A DNA stretch of 20,947 nt, from positions 1-20,947 of the forward strand of contig PNNU01000010.1 in assembly GCA_013824385.1 (NCBI GenBank), written 5' to 3'. This document shows, piece after piece, positions 8,673 to 15,698 of the stretch. The first letter of the stretch is position 1. Each line of letters begins with the position of its first letter. A program made the position numbers and the translations under genes. The notes under the pieces are model-generated. The model had not been told where the DNA came from. It did no database searches and was given only the letters and a program-made list of their open reading frames with translations. Origin of the DNA: Anaerolinea sp. (lineage in GTDB: Bacteria > Chloroflexota > Anaerolineae > Anaerolineales > Anaerolineaceae).

Positions 8673-9086
8673 TCAGGCGCCTTCCTGAAGGTCCACGTAT
8701 TCGGCGGGGGCGTCCTCGTCCTCTTCAAGAGAGGCGGACGCCTGCTCTTCGTCGGCAAGAGCGTCTTCCTCCTGGTTGACCAGTTCAAGCAGTGAGACTA
8801 ATCCGCGCGAGGGATTGACCTCTGTGACCGGCAGCACGCCGTTTTGCTCCAGTTTCAATTCAAGCTGTTTGACCTTCTTGTAGAGCTCCAGCAGCATGGA
8901 GACGAGGTAGATATCCATCGGGTAGAGATTGCTGGCGTAGGAGGCCTCGGCAACGTGCGAATGCGACAGGGCGATCAATTCATCGATCAAGACCTGGTCG
9001 CTCTTGCGCAGCGCACGCACAAAACGCCTGAGGGCCATGTCTTCTTCAACCCAGGTCTGGGTCGCAGATTGGATGGTTCTACCCAT
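8673..9086 (-). CDS. Small helical protein with acidic tail, polymerase-cassette component, function unknown
   Basis: 137 residues; I do not recognise a named family. Residues about 14-82 are predicted helical, with a leucine-rich stretch (LVSMLLELYKKVKQLELKLE, 61-80) that may form a coiled coil or dimer interface. Residues 83-105 are a linker, and from about 106 to the end it is strongly acidic (Glu/Asp-rich, few basic residues). It starts 2 bases after the stop of the RecA/ImuA-like gene and ends one base before the polymerase ATG, so the three are almost certainly translated together. GGCAGG upstream serves as the Shine-Dalgarno. The acidic tail could mimic DNA or contact a partner such as SSB or the polymerase; this is inference from composition and position only. 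Confidence 0.8.
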   Translation of the reverse strand: MGRTIQSATQTWVEEDMALRRFVRALRKSDQVLIDELIALSHSHVAEASYASNLYPMDIYLVSMLLELYKKVKQLELKLEQNGVLPVTEVNPSRGLVSLLELVNQEEDALADEEQASASLEEDEDAPAEYVDLQEGA

Positions 9087-9088
9087 GG

Positions 9089-9682
9089 CTACCTGCCTTC
9101 CCTTGGCAGCAGCGCCCCGGGGAACAGCGCGGGCTGATATTCAACGGGAGGCGGCGGATCGAGGGAGAGCTCCTCCCAGATGTGGGTGGCCTGCTGTTTG
9201 AGCATGCCCAGCAGCACCAGGCGCGGACTGGAAATGGAGAGCAGTGGCTTGGCGCTGACCACCACCGGAACCACCCGGCTGGCGCGCTGCATGCAGGCCA
9301 GTGTTTTTTCAAAGAGCATGACGCTTTCGTCGAGGTGCACGCTTTCATCCATGAAGGTGCTGAGCAGATCGAGGACCAAAACCGGCACCCCCGCTTCCGG
9401 TTTAAGTTTTTCAAGCAGTGAAAGTACCTGGTAGCAGGTAAAGGCGCGTGAGAGACGAATATTCTTGAGCATGCCAACCGGGTCGCCGGTCAGTGTGCGC
9501 AGCTCCTTGGCGACATGGTACATGTTGCTGCGGTTGCCGCAATCGAGCATGTAGACGGGTCCGCGCAGGGTCAGGCGGGCGGAAAGATCCAACATGCGTC
9601 TGCCCCCGGCGTGCGGGCCGAAAACGACCAGCAGTTCGTTGGCGAGCGGTAAAGCCAGTTCAGAGCGCAATTCATGTTCCAT
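9089..9682 (-). CDS. RecA-fold ATPase-like protein, ImuA-like, with terminal clamp-binding motif
   Basis: 197 residues resembling a shortened RecA/ImuA-type core. ELLVVFGPHAGGRRM (16-30) sits where the Walker A P-loop should be, but the invariant Lys is replaced (GGRR instead of GKT/S), so ATP binding is doubtful. PVYMLDCGNRSN (42-53) matches the second strand of the RecA fold, and VLVLDLLSTFMDE (101-113) is a Walker-B-like strand. Near the C-terminus, QPALF (183-187) fits the bacterial beta-clamp-binding consensus QxxLF. ImuA proteins are RecA-like partners in the DnaE2/ImuB mutasome; here the neighbours are a small acidic protein and a family-B polymerase instead. It is the first gene of the cassette, directly behind a LexA-box promoter whose -10 box is only 6 bases from the ATG, so it is likely translated from a leaderless mRNA. 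The fold call is moderately sure; the ImuA analogy is inference. Confidence 0.78.
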   Translation of the reverse strand: MEHELRSELALPLANELLVVFGPHAGGRRMLDLSARLTLRGPVYMLDCGNRSNMYHVAKELRTLTGDPVGMLKNIRLSRAFTCYQVLSLLEKLKPEAGVPVLVLDLLSTFMDESVHLDESVMLFEKTLACMQRASRVVPVVVSAKPLLSISSPRLVLLGMLKQQATHIWEELSLDPPPPVEYQPALFPGALLPREGR

Positions 9683-9688
9683 ATCTTT

Positions 9689-9716
9689 ATTATATAGAAC
9701 ATTTGTTCTTTGTCAA
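9689..9716 (-). promoter_or_regulatory. Sigma70-type promoter of the polymerase cassette, probably leaderless
   Basis: On the minus strand a perfect TTGACA (9716-9711) and a perfect TATAAT (9694-9689) are separated by 16 bases. Transcription starting 6-7 bases after the -10 box falls at the A of the ATG (9682), and no Shine-Dalgarno is seen, so the transcript is probably leaderless. Confidence 0.85.
9696..9709 (-). promoter_or_regulatory. LexA/SOS-box-like operator between -35 and -10
   Basis: AGAACAAATGTTCT, a dyad with six-base arms around a two-base centre, contains GAAC-N4-GTTC, the core of the Bacillus-type LexA box. It fills the promoter spacer, so a bound repressor would block RNA polymerase. 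I saw no second copy of GAAC-N4-GTTC when scanning the rest of the window. Confidence 0.75.
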
Positions 9717-9733
9717 GAGGGGGGAAGAGCAGG

Positions 9734-9800
9734 GATTAGTGATTGGTGAATCGTGAATCATGAACCGTGAACCGTGATTTGTGAACCGTGATCTGTAACG
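9734..9800. repeat. Degenerate 7-8 base tandem repeat tract (GTGAAYC/GTGATT)
   Basis: GTGATT, GTGAATC, GTGAATC-like and GTGAACC units follow one another in about 65 bases (for example ATGAACC, GTGAACC, GTGATTT, GTGAACC, GTGATCT). Units are too short and irregular for CRISPR, and no spacers exist. It lies directly upstream of the LexA-box promoter. Confidence 0.6.
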
Positions 9801-10055
9801 TTATTCGTATTTGTATTAAGAAAATATTGAAAACGAATAATTCGAATGCTTTTAAGCTTGATTGGTCGTCAAAATCGCTAATATTTAGCTTTGCAGCAAT
9901 TTTTAGAGCAGATAAAGATAATACTTTGGTTGGATACAAACAATTGAATTTATGTGCAAATCCATTTCGATTTTATTGTTCAAGTAATAATATTTTAGTT
10001 CTTTTGTTCTATATGTCAAGGTGAAAAATTGACGTGAGGTAAGCCGCCAAGGTAG

Positions 10056-10172
10056 TCAATCAAAAATTCTTGCTCCTTCATTTTTCACTTTGGTGTGAAA
10101 CTCAGAAAAAGTCAACCCACTGATATTCTTCTGCCACGAATATTCTTCCTTTTCAATTTTCAAAGGAAGATT
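10056..10172 (-). pseudogene. Possible remnant of a gene 3' end
   Basis: A minus-strand frame of 38 codons runs from just after a TAG (10175-10173) to a TGA (10058-10056). It has no start codon or Shine-Dalgarno at its head. Its residues (EEYSWQKNISGLTFSEFHTK, then VKNEGARIFD) look like real protein and somewhat like the C-terminal helices of glycosyltransferases. It sits downstream of the FkbM terminator. It may be what remains of a deleted glycan gene; evidence is only compositional. Confidence 0.3.
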
Positions 10173-10190
10173 CTATGCATATGCTCCATA

Positions 10191-10228
10191 ATAAAAGACG
10201 AGTTGCAAGAGTACAACTCGTCTTTTAT
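10191..10228 (-). terminator. Terminator of the FkbM methyltransferase gene
   Basis: A perfect 15-bp stem (ATAAAAGACGAGTTG with its complement), an 8-base loop, and TTTTATTAT on the minus strand after the stem. It begins 18 bases behind the gene's stop codon. Confidence 0.9.
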
Positions 10229-10246
10229 AACATCGCACTAATACAT

Positions 10247-11812
10247 TTACCGGTTAATAGTGATTTGATTCGGCAGAGGACCAATGGCTTCCGTGTATTC
10301 TTTGGTTACAAAGACTCCATTGGTGTTGTTTCGATAAAGGCAGTGGTAACCTTTGGCAGTAAGGAATTCCACAATTTCATCCCCTTCCTGGTGTTTACTG
10401 CCCCATGCAACCAACTCGGCAATAATGAGCATTGGTCTATATTTTTCAAAATCCATGGTCTTGAGAACTGCCAGATCAAGGCCTTCAATATCGATGGAGA
10501 ATACCTCCGGTGTTTTTTCCATATTCTCAAGGATACTGTTGACTGTAATCAGATTGACCATGTAGGATTCTTTAACATCAAATTCGTGAAATTGTTGCAG
10601 ATAATTGGTATCCAACTTGTCATATGAAATTGTTCCAAGTTCATTTGAACTGGTTTGGAAAAATTCAGCGGTTCCTTCTTTTGTACTGATGGCATTGACA
10701 TATAGCCTGTCGTTTTTTCGCATAACTCTGATGATATTTTCAAGGTTATGGTTCGGTTCCACCAAAACGCCATGCGCTCCATATTTGGATAATAAATAAG
10801 TGTTATTGAGTTTTACTGGATGATTCGTTCCAAGTTCAAGGTACTGTAAATTTTTAATATCGATCCCCAGTTTCTGTAAAACCCAGATGACAACAATATC
10901 CTCATTAGATTGACTGAAGGTCTTTATAAGTGAAGGATCAGCGTCATATTCATCAACAAGTATTTTTGCAGTTGAGATTTTGTAATCCTTTATCAGAGAT
11001 GCCAACTTTTCATCACTGATATCCGCAGGAACCATTAAATAATCGAAATCAATCTTCCCCCCTTGAATTTCATCAAGTGAATACATATCCGGGGAGGCGT
11101 TGTCATCAAAATCGGTAAAGGCAATAACATTGTAATGATTATTGATTTGTTCTTTGTAAGTTTCAAATCTCTCGCCATGCCCCACCACAATTATTCTTGG
11201 ATTAAAATTCTTTGGAAGTACATAGGCGTAGGGTATGGAACTATTAATAAAACTCTTTTGATCTCCAAAAAGAAATGTGATTTTCTTATCTTCTTTAATC
11301 CACTGTGCAAAATCAATCAAATGCAAAAGGGCACAAAATTCTTCAAAATTATCATATTGAAGATAGATCTGCCCTTTTGAAGACTCAATTATCTTTTGTA
11401 GTTCAAATTGATTTCGGATATTGTGATAAAAACTTAGGCTCTCAACAATTGGGACACTCTTGTTATAAACAAATTCTGAAAATTCTTTATTTTTTCTATC
11501 GTACAAACAGGCGTTTGAACCATCAATCTTAAAGACTGTATATTGCAATTCTTCAAACGTTTTGAACTCTTTTATTGAAATGTTCTCGTATGATCGTAAG
11601 CTTTTACAGTTTTTTGAATATGTTTCTTTCATTTTCTGCAGATTGGGAGTTATAAATTCTTCAGAGAGACCAGAAAAAATGAGATCCATTGTTGCATCTG
11701 CATGAAGGCAAATATTATTTAACTCAACCAGATCATGAAACCCATCCATTTTTTTATCGCTTCTAAGCAATAATCTAGCTTTTTCATACTCCTGGTTTAA
11801 TAAATCCTTCAT
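10247..11812 (-). CDS. FkbM family methyltransferase with unrecognised N-terminal half
   Basis: 521 residues. The C-terminal part (about 298-510) is a SAM-dependent FkbM-type (Methyltransf_21) domain: SQSNEDIVVIWVL (300-312, the family's entry motif), motif I YLELGTNHP (324-332), VEPN (351-354), and FSIDIEGLDLAVLKTMDF (438-455). FkbM enzymes O-methylate sugars or polyketides and are frequent in glycan loci. Residues about 205-290 look like a Rossmann-type strand-turn unit (RIIVVGHGERFETYK, then YNVIAFTDFDD) of the kind seen in sugar-modifying regulators; residues 1-200 I cannot place. AAGGAG lies about 10 bases before the ATG. It stands alone with its own terminator. It is AT-rich like the glycosyltransferases at the left end, suggesting a shared exchanged surface-glycan origin. 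Function of the N-terminal half is unknown. Confidence 0.87.
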   Translation of the reverse strand: MKDLLNQEYEKARLLLRSDKKMDGFHDLVELNNICLHADATMDLIFSGLSEEFITPNLQKMKETYSKNCKSLRSYENISIKEFKTFEELQYTVFKIDGSNACLYDRKNKEFSEFVYNKSVPIVESLSFYHNIRNQFELQKIIESSKGQIYLQYDNFEEFCALLHLIDFAQWIKEDKKITFLFGDQKSFINSSIPYAYVLPKNFNPRIIVVGHGERFETYKEQINNHYNVIAFTDFDDNASPDMYSLDEIQGGKIDFDYLMVPADISDEKLASLIKDYKISTAKILVDEYDADPSLIKTFSQSNEDIVVIWVLQKLGIDIKNLQYLELGTNHPVKLNNTYLLSKYGAHGVLVEPNHNLENIIRVMRKNDRLYVNAISTKEGTAEFFQTSSNELGTISYDKLDTNYLQQFHEFDVKESYMVNLITVNSILENMEKTPEVFSIDIEGLDLAVLKTMDFEKYRPMLIIAELVAWGSKHQEGDEIVEFLTAKGYHCLYRNNTNGVFVTKEYTEAIGPLPNQITINR

Positions 11813-12054
11813 GTTAATAATCTCCTTATTCCAGTTTGGGAATTTATTTACTCATTGAATCATTAGATTATTCAGACGATAGCCAGGTAAATTAACTTTA
11901 GAAAAGGGTTACATTTTTGAACATTACTAAAAAGTATAACAGTATGATTATGTCTGCGCAATTTTAATGATCTGAAAAATCGTAAATAATCTGTGAAAAA
12001 AGGATTAAGGTTTGGTAATTAATTCTTTTCTCATTTATTTTGCATCTCATATCA

Positions 12055-13557
12055 TTACGGTATGAAATATTGTTGCAATAATTTGTCGGTTAAATCAGTA
12101 GCTGGATTAATTAATTCATTTGTAAAATCATGCCATGTTGCGATTTGATGATTATATAATTTGACATAGTTACTTATTCCGCTGAAAAAGATATCATCGC
12201 CAATAGCTCCCCGCAGTTGATGAATCAGTGTGGCTCCCTGAAGATAAACGGCATTGATGTAGACGCGCAGATCGGATTGGTCGTAGATGGTCAGGTTAAC
12301 CCTGCCAGCAGGCTTGTAGTACTCCACACGGTACTGCCACCACCAATTTGCCAGTTCGGGATAGTAGCGTTCAATATAGAGGTATTCACTGTAAGTTGCC
12401 AGGGATTCATCCAGCCAGGGTTCGAGTGCCTGATCATTGCCGACGATACCAAACCACCACTGATGAGCAGTTTCGTGGATTGAAAGCAGCGCCAGATAAT
12501 TTTGCGGCGTGCTATCGTAAAGTTTAAAATAAAAATCACTGAGATAGTACAGCCCGTCATATTCCATGCCATCAGGGAAGTCGCTTTCGACCACACTCAT
12601 GGTTTGATGTGGATAAGGCACACCAAACAGTTCTGAATACAACTGAATCGCGCTGGCGGTGTAATCCACAGAAGCCTGGCCGGCGGCTTCATCCCCAGCA
12701 AAAACATAGCCTTTGACGGTGACGCCGCTGGTTGTATTGGTCACCACGGTGTATTGATCGCTAACAGAGAATGTGATCCCTCTGGAATCCTTTTGAACCA
12801 TTTTAAAGCTGTCGAGATCAAGTGGAGCAACTTCCGTGCTGCTGGCGACGACCAGACCTGCTGCATCCACCAGATTGAGTATGAGATCAAAATCCGCGGA
12901 ATCATACACCAGGTATTCCCCAACTTCGGCCGGCTGATGGATGATCCATCCATTTGTCGCATCGTAGGGTGGCACAAATGGATACCAATCTGAAATATTT
13001 ATCTGTTTGGCGGTATATCCCAGAACTCCTCCCTGGAGCTTGGGTGATAATTCGTAATCAATCGCAATGGAAATGCTGTCATCAATAGCCAGTGCATGGT
13101 CTAATTGAATCGTTAACGTGACGCCCTCCAAAGAATAATCTGCTATACCAGCATCCCCGGATATTGAGGTCAAAGAAAAAACGTTTGCTTTTGCATTAGG
13201 CGGGACTACTAGCTTGATTTCAGTCAAAGCCTGCCCCGTATTATTCTGATATTGGATGGTTTGCCGCACAACAAGATGATGCTTGTTATAATCGAGATCA
13301 ACTGTGAAATTGTAAGCAGTTCTCTCAACGGAAATTGGTTTCTGGGTTGGGTCAGGCTGTGGTGTGTTTGTTAAAGTTGCAACAGGCTGCTCGGTGGCTG
13401 TAGGTGTTGTTGTATCCACTGCCCCAGGCGTATTTTCAAGTGCTGTCGATGGCTGATTAACTGGTTGGTTCGTGCAACCAACCAACACCAAACCTTCCAG
13501 AAGAGCCAGTATAAAAATGACTACGCGCAATAGGCTTTTTTTATCTAATCTTCTCAT
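12055..13557 (-). CDS. Secreted lipoprotein metallopeptidase, M1 (gluzincin) family
   Basis: About 500 residues. A basic n-region, a hydrophobic stretch (VVIFILALLEGLVL) and the lipobox LVGC mark a lipoprotein signal; the mature protein starts at Cys and continues with a Thr/Pro/Gln-rich tether of about 45 residues. Then comes an M1-like beta N-domain and a thermolysin-like catalytic part with GMEYDGL (GAMEN equivalent), the zinc site HETAHQWWFG and the third ligand 19 residues on, in WLDESLATYSEY. It should cleave peptides outside the cell membrane. The frame is open from ATG 13584, whose codon overlaps the divergent dus start, but ATG 13557 gives the best signal peptide (MRRLDKKSLL); GGAAAGG lies about 14 bases before it, so the exact start remains open. 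Family is firm; it lacks the large C-terminal M1 helical domain. Confidence 0.88.
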   Translation of the reverse strand: MRRLDKKSLLRVVIFILALLEGLVLVGCTNQPVNQPSTALENTPGAVDTTTPTATEQPVATLTNTPQPDPTQKPISVERTAYNFTVDLDYNKHHLVVRQTIQYQNNTGQALTEIKLVVPPNAKANVFSLTSISGDAGIADYSLEGVTLTIQLDHALAIDDSISIAIDYELSPKLQGGVLGYTAKQINISDWYPFVPPYDATNGWIIHQPAEVGEYLVYDSADFDLILNLVDAAGLVVASSTEVAPLDLDSFKMVQKDSRGITFSVSDQYTVVTNTTSGVTVKGYVFAGDEAAGQASVDYTASAIQLYSELFGVPYPHQTMSVVESDFPDGMEYDGLYYLSDFYFKLYDSTPQNYLALLSIHETAHQWWFGIVGNDQALEPWLDESLATYSEYLYIERYYPELANWWWQYRVEYYKPAGRVNLTIYDQSDLRVYINAVYLQGATLIHQLRGAIGDDIFFSGISNYVKLYNHQIATWHDFTNELINPATDLTDKLLQQYFIP

Positions 13558-13582
13558 AGAATGACGAGTAATCCTTTCCACC

Positions 13583-14548
13583 ATGAGCTTTAATCATACC
13601 GCAACTACTTTTTCAATTGGCAATATTCCCATCCACGGCAGGTTGATTTTAGCCCCCATGGACGGTTATTCCGATTTACCCATGCGTTTTATTGCACGTC
13701 AATTCGGGTCGTGCATCTCGATTTCCGAATTTATCAACACCATCGACATCAAACAAGGGCATCCCCACCTGATCAGCCAGATCACTTTCTCTGAAACCGA
13801 AAGACCGTTTGCCTATCAAATCTTTGATGACAACCCTGAACGGATGTTGGAGGGAGCACTTAAACTGCGTGAGCGCAACCCGGATTACATCGATATCAAC
13901 ATGGGATGTTCTGCCCGTAACGTGGCCAACCGAGGTGCTGGTGCAGGCTTGCTCAAGGATCCTTTGAAAATCGGTCAGATCATCGAAAGCTTTGTCAAAC
14001 ACCTGGATGTGCCCATCACTGCCAAGATCAGACTCGGCTGGGACGTCACAACCTTGAATTATCTTGAAACCTCACGTATCATCCAGGAAAGCGGCGCCAG
14101 TGCAATTGCCGTACATGCCCGCAATCGCAAACAGGAGTTTTCAGGTACTGCAAAATGGGATGCCATCGCCGAGGTTAAAGCCCAACTCAATATTCCGGTG
14201 TTCGGCAACGGGGATGTTAAAAGCCTGGCGGACGCTGAGCGTATGATGGCACAAACCGGCTGTGATGCAGTCATGATCGGCCGCGCCGCACTCGGCAACC
14301 CGTGGATATTCAGTGGATCGCGGCGTGAAGAGCAATCTAAAACTGAGTTACTTCGCGTGATTGAGATGCATCTCCATCTCAATGTAGAGCATTATGGCAA
14401 AATCGGTATTGTGCTGTTTCGCAAACATCTCACCCATTATCTGCGCGGATACCTCACTTCCCCCGAGATCCGCAGACATATTTATTCCATCGTTAATGAA
14501 ACCGAACTTTTTGATACCATTTGCAATCTGATCAATCAACCTGATTAA
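13583..14548 (+). CDS. dus: tRNA-dihydrouridine synthase
   Basis: 321 residues, FMN-dependent TIM barrel that reduces uridines in the tRNA D-loop with NADPH. Visible landmarks: LILAPMDGYSDLPMRF (21-36), the catalytic-cysteine motif DINMGCSARNVANRGAGAG (Cys109; the usual MGCPxxK is MGCSARN), KIRLGWD (148-154), HARNRKQEFSG (178-188) and the FMN phosphate sites PVFGNGDV (205-212) and VMIGRAALGNPW. Closest in style to DusB, but the subfamily cannot be settled by eye, so the symbol is generic. No good Shine-Dalgarno precedes the ATG (CCTTTCCACC). The start codon overlaps that of the upstream frame of the divergent lipoprotein gene, so the two genes share a very short regulatory region. Next gene starts 11 bases after the stop. 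Confidence 0.93.
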   Translation: MSFNHTATTFSIGNIPIHGRLILAPMDGYSDLPMRFIARQFGSCISISEFINTIDIKQGHPHLISQITFSETERPFAYQIFDDNPERMLEGALKLRERNPDYIDINMGCSARNVANRGAGAGLLKDPLKIGQIIESFVKHLDVPITAKIRLGWDVTTLNYLETSRIIQESGASAIAVHARNRKQEFSGTAKWDAIAEVKAQLNIPVFGNGDVKSLADAERMMAQTGCDAVMIGRAALGNPWIFSGSRREEQSKTELLRVIEMHLHLNVEHYGKIGIVLFRKHLTHYLRGYLTSPEIRRHIYSIVNETELFDTICNLINQPD

Positions 14549-14559
14549 CTGGAGACCTC

Positions 14560-14901
14560 ATGAGCACTCAAAACTGGTTTAACGAAGTTCCATTTGCAAT
14601 TACCGTTTGCGACGAAAAAGGCATTGTGCTTGATATGAATGAAAAATCAGCGCTGACTTTTTCTAAGGACGGCGGCAAGACCTTGATCGGAAAATCTCTG
14701 CTGGATTGCCACTCTGAAAAATCAAAAAGGATGATCCTGGAGATGATGAAATCGGAAGAGGTGAACATCTACACCATTGAGAAAAACGGTATTAAGAAAC
14801 TGATATACCAATGTCCGTGGTATGTGGATGGCAAGATGTCAGGTCTGGTTGAACTTTCGCTTGCACTACCGAACGATATTCCGCATTTTGTGAGAGGCTA
14901 A
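14560..14901 (+). CDS. Small stand-alone PAS-like domain protein
   Basis: 113 residues: WFNEVPFAITVCDEKGIVLD (6-25) matches the first strands of a PAS core, followed by the helical MNEKSALTFSK part, the GKSLLDCH turn (about 44-51) and a final sheet (KKLIYQCPWYVDGKMSGLVE). No output domain is attached, so it would act through a partner or by binding a ligand. GGAGA sits 6 bases before the ATG, and the gene is packed between dus and the DUF952 gene (2-base gap), so the three form an operon. Confidence 0.8.
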   Translation: MSTQNWFNEVPFAITVCDEKGIVLDMNEKSALTFSKDGGKTLIGKSLLDCHSEKSKRMILEMMKSEEVNIYTIEKNGIKKLIYQCPWYVDGKMSGLVELSLALPNDIPHFVRG

Positions 14902-14903
14902 AA

Positions 14904-15254
14904 ATGATCTACCATATTACAAACCCAACTGCATGGAAAAATGGCCAGGAAGACGGCCGTTATCTGCCTGAAGGTTTTGAAGCTGACGGGTTCATCCACT
15001 GTTCCAAAATGAACCAGATTGTGGGTGTCGGCGAACGCTATTATGCAGGTCAAACCGGATTGTTGATTTTGGGAATCAACCCGGATAAACTGACCTCCAG
15101 ACTGGTGTTTGAAAACCTGATCGGTGGAGAAGAATTGTTTCCTCATATCTACGGACCGTTGAACCTGGAAGCCGTTGAATCCACTGCAGATTTCGGAGTA
15201 AAAACGGATGGCAGTTTCGAGTTTCCGCGTACCTGGGTGTTAACCAAACAGTAG
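14904..15254 (+). CDS. DUF952 family protein
   Basis: 116 residues, full-length DUF952. The family's marks are MIYHITNPTAWKNGQEDG at the N-terminus, ADGFIHCSKMNQI in the middle (27-40) and ELFPHIYGPLNLEAV (about 75-89). The biochemical role of the family is not established; its fold is related to ADP-ribosyl/RNA 2'-phosphotransferase-like proteins in some classifications, which I cannot test here. GAGAGG lies 6 bases before the start, inside the end of the PAS gene. Confidence 0.88.
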   Translation: MIYHITNPTAWKNGQEDGRYLPEGFEADGFIHCSKMNQIVGVGERYYAGQTGLLILGINPDKLTSRLVFENLIGGEELFPHIYGPLNLEAVESTADFGVKTDGSFEFPRTWVLTKQ

Positions 15255-15314
15255 CATGAAACCAATCCCTCAAAAAATCGTATATTTTACATATTGATTT
15301 AATCGAGGATAAAA

Positions 15315-15566
15315 ATGACTGAAAATACAAGAACCGAAGAATTCCGGGTAGACGGTGAAGCCCTTATTTCAAAGATTAAGGAAATCATCCATGAAGGCAA
15401 CGTGCGCCGCATCATCATCAAGGATGAAAAAGGCGCCACCTATATTGAAATTCCCATGACTGTGGGTGTTATTGGAACACTACTGCTGCCAGTATGGGCA
15501 GCGGTCGGCGCCATAGCAGCCCTGGCGGCCAATTTCAACATTGTCGTTGAAAAGACAGTTGAATAA
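15315..15566 (+). CDS. DUF4342 domain small membrane protein
   Basis: 83 residues. An N-terminal cytosolic helix and sheet (EEFRVDGEALISKIKEIIHE, then RRIIIKDEKG and YIEIPMTVGV) leads into one hydrophobic segment (VIGTLLLPVWAAVGAIAALA, 51-70). This is the DUF4342 pattern. Role unknown. GAGGATAAAA before the ATG supplies the Shine-Dalgarno. It follows the DUF952 gene by 60 bases and may be separately transcribed. Confidence 0.82.
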   Translation: MTENTRTEEFRVDGEALISKIKEIIHEGNVRRIIIKDEKGATYIEIPMTVGVIGTLLLPVWAAVGAIAALAANFNIVVEKTVE

Positions 15567-15570
15567 AAAA

Positions 15571-15698
15571 GGACGAACCATTTTATTGATATTGCTAATA
15601 TCATAAAATAAAAATTTTTTACTAACCTTGTATAAAGGGAATATCTCAGAATATAAAGGACGAACCGTTTTTCAATGGTAAAATAAAGCGGTTCGTCC
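15571..15698. repeat. GGACGAACC direct and inverted repeats before the tRNA
   Basis: GGACGAACC plus a T run occurs at 15571 and again at 15658 in direct orientation. A third copy, inverted as CGGTTCGTCC, covers 15689-15698 and runs into the first four bases of the tRNA. The second and third copies can form a perfect 10-bp hairpin in the tRNA leader. Confidence 0.7.

Larger units (their letters stand above)
9683..10246. other. Gene-poor gap between the polymerase cassette and the FkbM gene
   Basis: About 560 bases. The left end holds the cassette promoter (9689-9716), then a short degenerate repeat tract (9734-9800), then AT-rich sequence. The open frame 9788-10024 (plus) has no start signal, a biased residue mix and no recognisable family, so I do not call it. 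Next come a possible remnant of a minus-strand gene end (10056-10172) and the FkbM terminator (10191-10228). The sharp change from G+C-rich to AT-rich sequence occurs here. Confidence 0.6.

Noticed and set aside
8672..8788. 39-residue N-terminal extension of the polymerase
   Set aside because: It lies inside the preceding gene in another frame, is Arg/Pro-rich, and an ideal Shine-Dalgarno precedes the ATG at 8671.
9734..9800. CRISPR-like array
   Set aside because: Units are 7-8 bases and contiguous with no spacers; no cas gene is in the window.
9788..10024. 78-codon plus-strand frame
   Set aside because: No Shine-Dalgarno, unnatural Cys/Ile/Asn-rich composition, no recognisable domain.
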